Assembly: GCF_018130955.1 (NCBI RefSeq)
Contig: NZ_JAFCJM010000025.1
Coordinates: forward strand, 31,835-95,834
From: Bradyrhizobium liaoningense
Lineage (GTDB): Bacteria; Pseudomonadota; Alphaproteobacteria; Rhizobiales; Xanthobacteraceae
Direction of reading: 5' to 3'
DNA: 64,000 bases
In this document: positions 1-7,749 of the stretch, in pieces
Layout of the letters: each line of letters begins with the position of its first letter
How positions within the stretch are numbered: the stretch's first letter is position 1
Program-made: the position numbers and the translations under genes
Notes under the pieces: model-generated
Told to the model about the DNA's origin: nothing
The model's input: the letters and a program-made list of their open reading frames with translations, nothing else
Databases searched by the model: none

Positions 1-1
1 G

Positions 2-754
2 CTTGCCGCTCATCCCACCGATCCGGACAAGCCGGCCGAGGTCAAAGGCGTCATCGCAATTGCCGGCTCCGATATTCCGGCCGCGGTTAAGGCGTGCAAG
101 GCGGCCACTGCCGTGCCCGATGCGCCGCGCCGCATCTGGATGGAGCTCGGCCGCGCCTACGAGTCCGGCCGGCAACCAACTGAAGCGGCCAATGCGTATC
201 GCAAGGCAGCCAAGGCCGGCAGCACAACTGCAATGGCCGGGCTCGGCGTGCTCATGATCAACGGCGCCGGCGTGAGAAAGAACGTCAACGAGGCACGGAC
301 TCTGATCGAGACGGCCGCAAAGGCCGGCGATGTCGAGGGCATGATCAATCTCGCCGCGATCTATGGCGCCGGTGTCGGCGTGAAGCCCGATCTTGCGATG
401 GCGCGCAACTGGTACGCCAAGGCTGCGGCAGCCAATTCCGGCGAGGCGTTGTTCCAGCTCGGATTGATGACCCAGGACGGCGACGACGGGCCGAAGGACG
501 ACGTCGTCGCCAGGGCGCTGTTCGAAAAGGCCGCCGCGTTCGACCATGCGGACGCATTGGAGCGGCTCGGCGCCTATGCCGAAGCCGGACGCGCCGGCGA
601 GAAGGACCCCAAGGCCGCGATCGCCTACTACAAGCGGGCCGCTGCGCTCGGCAGCGAGGATGCCGCGAAGGCGCTGGAACGCCTGCGCTGCCCGTTCGGC
701 CTGAAGGACAAGGATGGCAGGCAAGTCGGGCGGATCTGCTTTGAAGGCAGGTAA
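2..754 (+). CDS. Sel1-repeat (TPR-like) protein, 5' end outside window
   Basis: The open frame runs in from the left edge without a stop, so the start lies outside the window. The visible 250 residues contain at least four Sel1-like repeats of about 36 residues, seen as alternating A-x-x-x-L/G-x-M/Y and G-V-G patterns (for example NLAAIYGAGVGVKPD and YYKRAAALGSEDAAKAL). Sel1 repeats are alpha-helical solenoids that act as protein-binding scaffolds, often in envelope or signalling complexes. The tail after the last repeat has a single Cys on each side of a basic stretch (RLRCPFGLKDKDGRQ and RICFEGR). The partner cannot be told from this fragment. Confidence 0.8.
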   Translation, partial: LAAHPTDPDKPAEVKGVIAIAGSDIPAAVKACKAATAVPDAPRRIWMELGRAYESGRQPTEAANAYRKAAKAGSTTAMAGLGVLMINGAGVRKNVNEARTLIETAAKAGDVEGMINLAAIYGAGVGVKPDLAMARNWYAKAAAANSGEALFQLGLMTQDGDDGPKDDVVARALFEKAAAFDHADALERLGAYAEAGRAGEKDPKAAIAYYKRAAALGSEDAAKALERLRCPFGLKDKDGRQVGRICFEGR

Positions 755-817
755 ACTGGGCGCGCCCGAGATTGCCCTCTCATCATTCGGACGTCCGCCT
801 CATTGTATGATCATGTC

Positions 818-1657
818 ATGCCCGAATTCCGCCTGACGCAGATTTCCGATACCCACCTCACCCGCCGCCTGACCCGACTGACCGAGAATTTTGCACGCGT
901 CAGCGATCACATCGCAACGACGCGCCCCGACCTCGTGGTCAACACCGGCGACCTCGCCTTCGACGCGCCGACCGGCAAGACCGATCTCGAATTCGCGAAG
1001 GACCTGCACGACGCCCTGCCCGTGCCCTGCCGCCATCTGCCGGGAAATCACGACATCGGCGACAATCCGACCGAGGTCGGCGAAGCGCCGAAGCAGCCCG
1101 TGAGCGAGGAGCACCGCCAAGAGTTCTGCGCGCTGGTCGGCGAGGATCGCTGGCAGTTCGAAGCCGCCGGCTGGTGCTTTATCGGGCTCAACTCGCTGGT
1201 GATGAATTCGGGGCTCGCTGCCGACGCCGAGCAGTTCGACTGGCTGGCACGCGAGCTTTCACGCGCCGAGGGCAAGCCAATCGCGCTGTTCCTGCACAAG
1301 CCGCTGTTCCTCAACCTGCCCGGCGATTCCGAGACGATCGAGACCGCGATCCGTTACGTGCCGCAGCCGGCACGGCGAAAACTGATCGAGATGATCGCGC
1401 GTGCCAACGTGCGGCTTGTTGCGAGCGGTCACGTCCATCAGCGGCGCGACTACACGTTTGGCCGCCTCCGCCATGTCTGGGCGCCGTCGACCAGCTTCAT
1501 CCTGTCCGACAAGCGCCAGGAGCGCATCGGCATCAAGGAGACCGGCCTGGTCGAGTACCGCTTCCGGCCGGACAGTCTTGAGGTCCGGCATGTCAAGGCG
1601 GCGGGCCTGGTCGATATCGACCTCGACGACCTCTTGAAGGCGAAGCCCGGCGGCTAG
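818..1657 (+). CDS. Calcineurin-like metallophosphoesterase (CpdA/Icc type)
   Basis: A 279-residue enzyme with all five blocks of the class III cyclic-nucleotide phosphodiesterase/calcineurin fold: ISDTHL near the N terminus, NTGDLA, LPGNHDI, a lone His in FLHKP and SGHVHQR near residue 205. These residues bind a dinuclear metal centre that hydrolyses phosphodiesters; family members such as CpdA cleave 3',5'-cAMP. The substrate here is not proven. I chose the ATG at 818 rather than 803 because MPEFRLTQISDTHL matches the usual family N terminus, although neither start has a strong ribosome binding site. It stands alone between the Sel1 gene and the LacI-controlled locus. Confidence 0.85.
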   Translation: MPEFRLTQISDTHLTRRLTRLTENFARVSDHIATTRPDLVVNTGDLAFDAPTGKTDLEFAKDLHDALPVPCRHLPGNHDIGDNPTEVGEAPKQPVSEEHRQEFCALVGEDRWQFEAAGWCFIGLNSLVMNSGLAADAEQFDWLARELSRAEGKPIALFLHKPLFLNLPGDSETIETAIRYVPQPARRKLIEMIARANVRLVASGHVHQRRDYTFGRLRHVWAPSTSFILSDKRQERIGIKETGLVEYRFRPDSLEVRHVKAAGLVDIDLDDLLKAKPGG

Positions 1658-1731
1658 CCCAATTCTCGGTCGCTCCACCCTTAACTAAATACCTCTTCGC
1701 CCTAAAGTTGAGCCAAAACGTCTAAAACTGG

Positions 1732-1753
1732 CTAATGACAACGTTGTCATTAG
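1732..1753. promoter_or_regulatory. Perfect 22-bp palindrome, LacI-family operator
   Basis: The sequence is an uninterrupted 22-bp dyad whose central 20 bases are TAATGACAACGTTGTCATTA. The central CG within an AACGTT core is the hallmark of LacI/GalR-family operators. It sits 46 bases upstream of the first gene of the amino-acid locus, and a LacI-family regulator is encoded at the far end of that locus, so autologous control is the simplest reading. No second copy was seen upstream of the regulator gene. Confidence 0.75.
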
Positions 1754-1799
1754 GTCATATCGTACGTTCTGGCGATCGAGCGCCACAGACGGAGCGACG

Positions 1800-3095
1800 A
1801 TGCAGTCCTTGTCCCGATGGGAAGCCCAGCGCCTTTCTGCGACCACCAGAGGAATTCCTCTGGTCGACGGCATTCCCTCCGAGGAGATCGGCAGCCGGGG
1901 CTGGCGTCCCTCGCGCGGCGACCTCGCGCTTCCCGCCCTCACCCTCGATGAAGCCGCCTTCGCTGGCAATCGCGACCTGTTCCTGCGCTGGTGCGAGGCT
2001 GCAGGCGTCAGCGTGGCGCCCCACGCCAAGACACCGATGTCGCCCGCGCTTGCCCGCTCGCTGCGTGAGGCCGGCGCCTGGGGGACGACGGTTGCGAACA
2101 TCCAGCAGGCCGCCGTGCTGCTTGGCCATGGCGAGCGGCGGCTGTTGCTCGCCAATGAGATCGGCGGGCTCGCCGCCGGGCGCCGGCTCGGCGCGCTGCT
2201 GAGCGCCTATCCGGAGGCCGAGTTTCATGCCTTCGCCGACTCGCCGGCCGCGGTGGCCGCACTCGCGGAGGCCGCGCGGTACGCAGGCCGCTCCGAGCTG
2301 TCGGTGCTGGTCGAGCTCGGCACGGGCCGCGCCGGCGCGTGCGATTGGGCCGCGGTCGAAGCGGTCATCGCCGCGGTGCTTGCCGCCGACGCGCTCGTGC
2401 TCGGCGGCGTCGCGACTTACGAAGGCGCGGCGGCGACATCGAACGCTGACGAAACGACACACGCCATCGCGACGCTGATGGAGCGCACGGCCGACGCGTT
2501 CGCGCTGGTTCGACGCGCTGCCCCTCGCCGTCCGCTGCTGCTGAGCGCCGGAGGCTCGGCCTATTTCGACGTCGTGGCAAAAGCGCTGGCCCCGTTCGCG
2601 AAGGCCGACGGCAACGCAAAAGTGATCCTGCGCTCGGGCGCGCTGTTCTTCGCCGATCACGGCATCTATGCCCGCGCCTTTGTCGAGATCGACCGGCGCG
2701 GTGGCCTCGTCATCGATGGCGTACGGCGCTCGGCGGCAGATGGCTTTCGCCCCGCCCTGACGCTCTGGGCCGAGGTGCTGTCGCGTCCCGAACCGGGCCT
2801 CGCCATCGCAGGCTTCGGCATGCGCGATGCTTCCTTCGATCAGGGCCTTCCCGTTTCGCTGCGCGTCTGGCGCGACGGTATCGAACAGCAAGACCTCGCC
2901 GACGAGCTGACGGTCACCCGCCTCAACGACCAGCACGCCTTCATCCAGGTGCCCGTGGACAGTCCGCTTGCGGTCGGCAACATCATCGCCTTCGGCATCT
3001 CGCATCCCTGCACCTGTCTCGACCGCTGGCGCGTGATCTTTGGTCTCGACGCCGACGGCGCCGTGACGTGCGCGCTCGACACCCAGTTCGGCTGA
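1800..3095 (+). CDS. PLP enzyme, D-serine dehydratase / D-threonine aldolase-like
   Basis: A 431-residue fold-type III PLP protein: an alanine-racemase-like TIM barrel followed by a D-serine-dehydratase-like beta domain. The Schiff-base lysine is in APHAKTPMSP (about residue 75), and the C-terminal HPCTC at about residue 402 supplies the His-x-Cys pair that binds zinc in eukaryotic-type D-serine dehydratases. Such enzymes remove water and ammonia from D-serine or 3-hydroxyaspartate, or cleave D-threonine; database relatives are often called amino acid deaminase. The start has a GGAG six bases upstream. It is the first gene after the LacI operator and is followed within 9 bases by the transporter genes, so it probably acts on an imported amino acid. 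Confidence 0.8.
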   Translation: MQSLSRWEAQRLSATTRGIPLVDGIPSEEIGSRGWRPSRGDLALPALTLDEAAFAGNRDLFLRWCEAAGVSVAPHAKTPMSPALARSLREAGAWGTTVANIQQAAVLLGHGERRLLLANEIGGLAAGRRLGALLSAYPEAEFHAFADSPAAVAALAEAARYAGRSELSVLVELGTGRAGACDWAAVEAVIAAVLAADALVLGGVATYEGAAATSNADETTHAIATLMERTADAFALVRRAAPRRPLLLSAGGSAYFDVVAKALAPFAKADGNAKVILRSGALFFADHGIYARAFVEIDRRGGLVIDGVRRSAADGFRPALTLWAEVLSRPEPGLAIAGFGMRDASFDQGLPVSLRVWRDGIEQQDLADELTVTRLNDQHAFIQVPVDSPLAVGNIIAFGISHPCTCLDRWRVIFGLDADGAVTCALDTQFG

Positions 3096-3104
3096 GCGCG
3101 CGCG

Positions 3105-3764
3105 ATGAATTTCCTGCCGCTCTGGCGCTATCAGAACCAGTTGATCGACGGGGCCATCGTCACGCTCGAATTGACCGTGGTTGCGGCCCTGTTCGGAATC
3201 CTGATCGGCGTTGCCGGCGCGGTCGCTCTGAATGGCCGCATCGCGCCGCTGCGCTGGCTGGTGCGCGGTTACATCGAGCTATTCCGCAACACGCCGTCGC
3301 TGATCCAGATCTTCATCGTGTTCTTCGTGCTCCCGACCTTCGGCCTCAAGCTCCCGGCGTTCGAAGCGGCATGCGTGGCGCTGTCGCTCTATTTCGGCGC
3401 CTATTCGGTCGAGATCATCCGGTCGGGACTGGATTCCATTCCGCGGAGCCAGGTCGAGGCCGGCCAGTGCCTTGGCCTCTCCGGCTGGCAGGTGTTTCGT
3501 CACATCGTGCTGCCGCCTGCGCTGCGCAATGCCTATCCGGCCGTCACCAGCCAGTTCGTGCTGCTGCTGCTCGGCACCTCGCTCGCCTCGCAGGTCGCCG
3601 CCGACGAGCTGTTTCACGTCGCAGGCTTCATCGAGAGCCGCACCTACCGCAGTTTTGAGGTCTATGCGGTGATCTGCGCCGTCTATTTCGCGATGGCGAT
3701 GGCGTTCAAGGCGCTGTTCGCGCTGGTCGGCGCGGCGGCTTTCCGCTGGCCGCGGCGGCGTTGA
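3105..3764 (+). CDS. Polar amino-acid ABC transporter permease 1
   Basis: A 219-residue inner-membrane protein of the HisM/GlnP family. It has several hydrophobic helices and the EAA loop for contact with the ATPase (the stretch around QVEAGQCLGLSGWQVFRHIVLPPALR, residues about 112-138). It lies 9 bases after the PLP enzyme and 10 bases before the second permease, so the genes are almost certainly co-transcribed. Together the two permeases would form the heterodimeric channel of an amino-acid importer. The specificity is unknown. Confidence 0.9.
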   Translation: MNFLPLWRYQNQLIDGAIVTLELTVVAALFGILIGVAGAVALNGRIAPLRWLVRGYIELFRNTPSLIQIFIVFFVLPTFGLKLPAFEAACVALSLYFGAYSVEIIRSGLDSIPRSQVEAGQCLGLSGWQVFRHIVLPPALRNAYPAVTSQFVLLLLGTSLASQVAADELFHVAGFIESRTYRSFEVYAVICAVYFAMAMAFKALFALVGAAAFRWPRRR

Positions 3765-3774
3765 GGGCGAGGCG

Positions 3775-4425
3775 ATGCGATCCTTCTCCCTCATCGACCT
3801 CGCTTCGCTCGTCGCCGCGCTGCGCTGGACCGTTGTGCTCGTCGTCCTTGCACTTGCCTTCGGCGCACCGCTCGCACTTGGGCTTGCGATGGGTCGCATC
3901 AGCCGATTTGCCTCCCTGCGCTGGGCGATGGCCGCGATCATCCAAATCATCCAGAGCGTGCCGCTGCTCGGCCTCCTGTTCTTCTTCTATTTCGGCATGC
4001 CGGTCTTCCTCGGCATCCAGGTGCCCGCGATCATCGCCGTTACCGTCGCCTACACGCTCTACACCGCCGCGTTCCTCGGCGAGATCTGGCGTGGCGGGCT
4101 GGAGGCCGTGAAGCAGGCGCAGTGGGAGGCCGGAAGCTGCCTCGGCCTGTCGCTCTGGCAGCAGTTCCGCCACATCATTGCGCCGCAGGCGCTGCGTCTG
4201 TCGCTGCCGCCGACGGTCGGCTTCCTGGTGCAGCTCATCAAGGGCACCTCGCTCGCCTCGATCCTCGGCTTCGTCGAGCTTGCCCGTGCAGGCCAGGTGG
4301 TGAGCGCGGCGACGTTCCAGCCGCTGCTCACCTACGCACTCGTCGCCGCCATCTATTTCGCGCTCTGCCTGCCGCTCACGCTCTGGTCCCGCTCCCTGGA
4401 GGCCCGCCTCGATGGCTCTCGTTGA
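3775..4425 (+). CDS. Polar amino-acid ABC transporter permease 2
   Basis: A 216-residue partner of the preceding permease, again with the HisM-type EAA loop (QAQWEAGSCLGLSLWQQFRH region) and several transmembrane helices. The 3' end overlaps the start of the ATPase gene by 14 bases, which suggests translational coupling. The N terminus MRSFSLIDLASLVAALRW is typical of the family. It should form the transmembrane pore with the upstream permease. Confidence 0.9.
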   Translation: MRSFSLIDLASLVAALRWTVVLVVLALAFGAPLALGLAMGRISRFASLRWAMAAIIQIIQSVPLLGLLFFFYFGMPVFLGIQVPAIIAVTVAYTLYTAAFLGEIWRGGLEAVKQAQWEAGSCLGLSLWQQFRHIIAPQALRLSLPPTVGFLVQLIKGTSLASILGFVELARAGQVVSAATFQPLLTYALVAAIYFALCLPLTLWSRSLEARLDGSR

Positions 4426-5140
4426 AATCCGCGACATCCACAAGAAGTTCGGCCGGGTCGACGTGCTCAAGGGCGTCTCGCTCGACGTCGAGGAAGGCGA
4501 GATCGTCACGATCATCGGCCGTTCCGGCTCGGGCAAGTCGACGCTGCTCCGCTGCATCAATGCGCTGGAGACGGTCGATGCCGGTGAGATCCGCGTCGAG
4601 GGCGAGAGGGTCCATGCCCGGATGCGCGATCTCAAGCAATTCCGCCAGCGCGTCGGCATCGTGTTCCAGGCCTTCAACCTGTTCCCGCATCTGAAGGTCG
4701 AGCGCAACATCACGCTTGCCCCTCTCCTCACCGGCCGCACCGACAAGACGAAGGCACGCGCGCTTGCCGAGGACGTGCTCGCCAGCGTCGGTCTCGCCGA
4801 CAAGATCGATGCCTGGCCGGAGCAGCTCTCCGGCGGCCAGCAGCAGCGCGTCGCAATCGCCCGCTGTCTCGCGATGGCTCCTCACCTCATGCTGTTCGAC
4901 GAGGTGACCTCGGCGCTCGACCCCGAGCTCGTCGGCGAAGTGTTGAAGGTGATGGAGGCGATGGCACGCCAGGGCATGACCATGATCCTCGTCACCCACG
5001 AGATGGGTTTTGCCCGCAACGTCGCCGACCGCATCGTCTTCATGCATCAGGGCCGCGTCTGGGAACAGGGGCCGCCGGCAAAGCTGTTTGCAAACCCCGA
5101 AACGCCCGAGCTCGCGAGCTTCATCGCCTCTGCGAAATGA
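4412..5140 (+). CDS. Polar amino-acid ABC transporter ATPase
   Basis: A 242-residue ATPase of the GlnQ/HisP family. Walker A is GRSGSGKST (residues 36-44), the Q-loop lies in VFQAFNLFPH, the signature is LSGGQQQR, Walker B is LMLFDEVTSALDPE and the switch His is in LVTHEMGFA. It energises import by the two permeases. It overlaps the preceding permease and is followed by the binding-protein gene, giving a complete permease-permease-ATPase-receptor set. Confidence 0.95.
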   Translation: MALVEIRDIHKKFGRVDVLKGVSLDVEEGEIVTIIGRSGSGKSTLLRCINALETVDAGEIRVEGERVHARMRDLKQFRQRVGIVFQAFNLFPHLKVERNITLAPLLTGRTDKTKARALAEDVLASVGLADKIDAWPEQLSGGQQQRVAIARCLAMAPHLMLFDEVTSALDPELVGEVLKVMEAMARQGMTMILVTHEMGFARNVADRIVFMHQGRVWEQGPPAKLFANPETPELASFIASAK

Positions 5141-5186
5141 GAACCGTCCCCGTCATCCGGCCGTCGGCCGACACCAGGAGAGCGTC

Positions 5187-5984
5187 ATGAGAAAGTGGAA
5201 GTCCCTCTTCACGATTGCTGCGACGGCGGTCGCCGTCCTTGCCACGTCGAGTCTTGCCAGAGCTGACAAGCTCCAGGACGTGCTCGGCGCGGGCAAGCTG
5301 CGCGTCGGCATCCTCACCGACGCCGCGCCCTGGGGTTTCAAGGACGACAAGGGCGAGATCGCCGGCCTCGATGCCGACCTCGCCAAGTTGATCGCAGCCG
5401 ACATGGGCGTGAAGTTCGAGCTCGTTCCCGTCACGGGCGCAGCGCGCATCCCGAGCCTGTTGTCCGACAAGATCGACATCCTGATCGCGGGTCTCGGCGC
5501 CACGCCGGAGCGCGCCCAGCAGGTGATGTTCTCCCAGCCCTACGCGGTCGTGAACCTCGGCGTCTACGGCGCGAAGTCGCTTGCGTCGGCGACCGGCAAG
5601 AAGCCGGACAATCTCGAGGGTCGCACCGTGGCCGTCGCCAAGGGCACGACGCTCGACGTCTGGCTCACCGACAACGCACCCAAGGTGAAGCTGGTCCGCT
5701 TCGAGGATACGCCGGCCGCCATCGCCGCCTATCTCGCCGGACAGGCCGACAGTTTCGCGGAGAACAGCGCGATCGCGATCAAGGTGCAGGAACAGAATCC
5801 GACCAAGGAGGTCGAGCTGAAATTCCTGATCCGCCAGTCGCCGGCGCATATCGGCGTACGTCAGGGCGAGCAGAACCTGCTCAACTGGATCAACACCGAT
5901 ATCTTCACCAACAAGCTGAACGGCAAGCTTGGCGTCTTGCAGCTGAAGTGGTTCAAGGAAGAGCAGACGCTGCCGACGCTGTAA
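5187..5984 (+). CDS. Periplasmic amino-acid-binding protein of the ABC importer
   Basis: A 265-residue solute receptor with a Sec signal peptide (MRKWKSLFTIAATAVAVLAT, cleaved near SLARA-DKL). The mature part has the type II periplasmic-binding fold of the SBP_bac_3 family, with LRVGILTDAAPWGFKDD and GLDADLAKLIAADMG as N-lobe landmarks. The ATG at 5187 follows an AGGAGAG six bases upstream. A longer reading frame exists but would bury the signal peptide. It delivers substrate to the permeases encoded just upstream. Confidence 0.93.
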   Translation: MRKWKSLFTIAATAVAVLATSSLARADKLQDVLGAGKLRVGILTDAAPWGFKDDKGEIAGLDADLAKLIAADMGVKFELVPVTGAARIPSLLSDKIDILIAGLGATPERAQQVMFSQPYAVVNLGVYGAKSLASATGKKPDNLEGRTVAVAKGTTLDVWLTDNAPKVKLVRFEDTPAAIAAYLAGQADSFAENSAIAIKVQEQNPTKEVELKFLIRQSPAHIGVRQGEQNLLNWINTDIFTNKLNGKLGVLQLKWFKEEQTLPTL

Positions 5985-5996
5985 GCTCGAACAAGC

Positions 5997-6019
5997 GCTC
6001 CCGCGCGGCGCGCGGGAGC
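5997..6019 (+). terminator. Strong GC hairpin between binding-protein and RidA genes
   Basis: A perfect 10-bp stem (GCTCCCGCGC / GCGCGGGAGC) with a 3-nt GGC loop sits 13 bases after the binding-protein stop. There is no U-tract, so it is better seen as an mRNA-stabilising or partial-attenuation hairpin than a full terminator. Such hairpins commonly raise binding-protein expression over downstream genes. Confidence 0.6.
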
Positions 6020-6044
6020 TCACCTTCACGAGGAGAATATTCAG

Positions 6045-6389
6045 ATGATCAAACGTTACGTCGTCGGCCCCCGCATGAGCCAGGCCGTCGCCGCCGGCGG
6101 CATGGTGCACATCGCCGGCCAGGTCGCTGATGACCGCAAGGCAGGCCTCGTGTCGCAAACCCGCGAGGTGCTCGCCAAGATCGACGCGCTGTTGAAGGAA
6201 GCCGGCTCAGACCGCTCCAAGCTCGTCGCGGTCAACGTGTTCCTGCCGCACATCACCGATTTCGACACCATGAACTCGGTGTACGACGCCTGGATCGATC
6301 CGGCTAATCCGCCGGCGCGGGCCTGCGTCGAAGCCCGCCTCGCCGATCCCGATCTGCGCGTCGAGATGACCGCGGTCGCCTTGCTCTAA
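6045..6389 (+). CDS. RidA-family enamine/imine deaminase
   Basis: A 114-residue RidA/YjgF protein with the family C-terminal block PPARACVEARLADPDLRVEMTAVAL, whose Arg binds the carboxylate of imine substrates. RidA proteins hydrolyse reactive 2-aminoacrylate and related imines released by PLP-dependent dehydratases. It lies in the same locus as a dehydratase-like PLP enzyme, which fits a clean-up role for that enzyme's product. It has a GAGGAGA ribosome site about 9 bases before the ATG and is preceded by a strong hairpin. Confidence 0.9.
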   Translation: MIKRYVVGPRMSQAVAAGGMVHIAGQVADDRKAGLVSQTREVLAKIDALLKEAGSDRSKLVAVNVFLPHITDFDTMNSVYDAWIDPANPPARACVEARLADPDLRVEMTAVALL

Positions 6390-6435
6390 AGCGGAGTGAA
6401 TCTTGGTTGAAACCGTGCGCGCTCAGAACTCGAAT

Positions 6436-6591
6436 CACCTCTCCCGTAGGGAGAGGTCGGATCGCATCGCAGATGCGAGCCGGGTGAGGGGTTCAGGTCT
6501 TACGGAACGCTGCGGCCCCTCACCCGGATTGCTCTGGACGATGCTTCGCATCGCCAGGCGCAATCCGACCTCTCCCCGCTGGGGAGAGGTG
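6436..6591. repeat. Long imperfect palindromic intergenic repeat (acctctccc type)
   Basis: The 156-bp stretch reads as two inverted arms: CACCTCTCCC...GGGAGAGGTCGGA, GATGCGAGCCGGGTGAGGGG on the left, and CCCCTCACCCG, GATGCTTCGCATC, TCCGACCTCTCCCC...GGGGAGAGGTG on the right. Each arm also has internal hairpins. It fills the 306-base gap between the RidA and deacylase genes; nothing coding is seen here. Confidence 0.85.
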
Positions 6592-6695
6592 AACCGCGAA
6601 CTGCCAGCCGAACCTAGTTTCATCATGCCCTAAGGCACCGCCCTTTCTTCCAACCTTCGGCCGGCGTCGGCGACGACGCGGTCTCGAGGCAGCCA

Positions 6696-7724
6696 ATGCA
6701 TACCGGACTTTTCCACGAGATCGATTTCGAGAAGGACCAGAAATGGTCCGGCCATCTCGGCATTCCCTTCTCGATCGACCGCTCCCCCTATTTCCAGCTC
6801 AAGATCCCGATCTTCCGGATCAGGAATGGTGCCGGCCCGAAACTTCTGCTGATGGCCGGCAATCACGGCGACGAATATGAGGGCGAGATTACCCTCGCGC
6901 GGCTGTTCCGCCGGCTTGATCAAGCTGCGATCAAGGGCGAGATCACCATTCTGCCCTTCGCCAACCTGCCGGCGGTGATGGCGGCGCGCCGCCGCTCGCC
7001 GCTGGACGAAGGCAATCTCAACCGGGCTTTCCCGGGCGACGCCGCGGGAACGCCGACCTTCCGCCTCGCGCATTTCCTCGAGCACGAGCTGTTCCCACGC
7101 CACGACGTGGTGTTCGACATCCACTCCGGCGGTACGTCGATGACCCACCTGCCCTGCGCCCTGATCGAGCGACAGGGACCACCCGAGATGTTCGGCCAAG
7201 CGCTGCGTCTCATGGAAGGGTTAGGGATGCCCTTCGCCTTCGTTGCCGAGAACGGCGCGGCCGCGCCGACCTCGATGGCGGCCGCCGCACGCGCCGGCGC
7301 GATCGGGCTGTCAGGTGAATTCGGCGGCGGCGGCACCGTTACGCCGCAGACCATGGCGCTCACTGCGCGTGCCGTCGACAGCCTGCTGCTTGCACTTGGT
7401 CTCGTCGAGAAGCCGGTGCTCGGGCCGCATGCGCCGGTCGAGGGACCGACCGAACTTTTGGCCCTGCAAAGTCACGCCCAGGCGGTGTACGCGACGCGGC
7501 GCGGCTGGTTCGAGCCGGCCGTCACGGTCGGCACGCGCGTCAAGGCCGGCGGCGTCGCCGGCTGGTATCATGATTTCGAGCGCCCGGAGCTGGCCGAAGA
7601 GGTGCTGCGCTTCCCCGCCGACGGCATCGTCATCTCGCAACGCCTCCACACCGACAGCCAGAGCGGCGATTGCCTGGTCCAGGTCGGCCGTGCCCTGACA
7701 CGCGATGAGGCTTTGGCGCGATGA
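6696..7724 (+). CDS. Succinylglutamate desuccinylase/aspartoacylase-like deacylase
   Basis: A 342-residue M14-like zinc carboxypeptidase-fold enzyme. Zinc ligands are in GNHGDEYEGE (residues about 56-65, His and Glu) and DIHSGG (His, about residue 147), and a SGEFGGGG glycine turn follows. Relatives remove acyl groups from N-acyl amino acids (AstE, aspartoacylase, DoeB of ectoine breakdown). It lies on the same strand as the PLP-enzyme/ABC/RidA genes, so an N-acylated amino acid may be deacylated before the PLP step. The exact substrate is not deducible. The repeat-filled gap upstream may separate it from the first transcript. Confidence 0.82.
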   Translation: MHTGLFHEIDFEKDQKWSGHLGIPFSIDRSPYFQLKIPIFRIRNGAGPKLLLMAGNHGDEYEGEITLARLFRRLDQAAIKGEITILPFANLPAVMAARRRSPLDEGNLNRAFPGDAAGTPTFRLAHFLEHELFPRHDVVFDIHSGGTSMTHLPCALIERQGPPEMFGQALRLMEGLGMPFAFVAENGAAAPTSMAAAARAGAIGLSGEFGGGGTVTPQTMALTARAVDSLLLALGLVEKPVLGPHAPVEGPTELLALQSHAQAVYATRRGWFEPAVTVGTRVKAGGVAGWYHDFERPELAEEVLRFPADGIVISQRLHTDSQSGDCLVQVGRALTRDEALAR

Positions 7725-7749
7725 AGTTGTAATCTAGCTTCGGGATTCG

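Noticed and set aside
1755..3005. A 416-residue minus-strand frame opposite the PLP enzyme
   Set aside because: Shadow frame; it would also run over the LacI operator.
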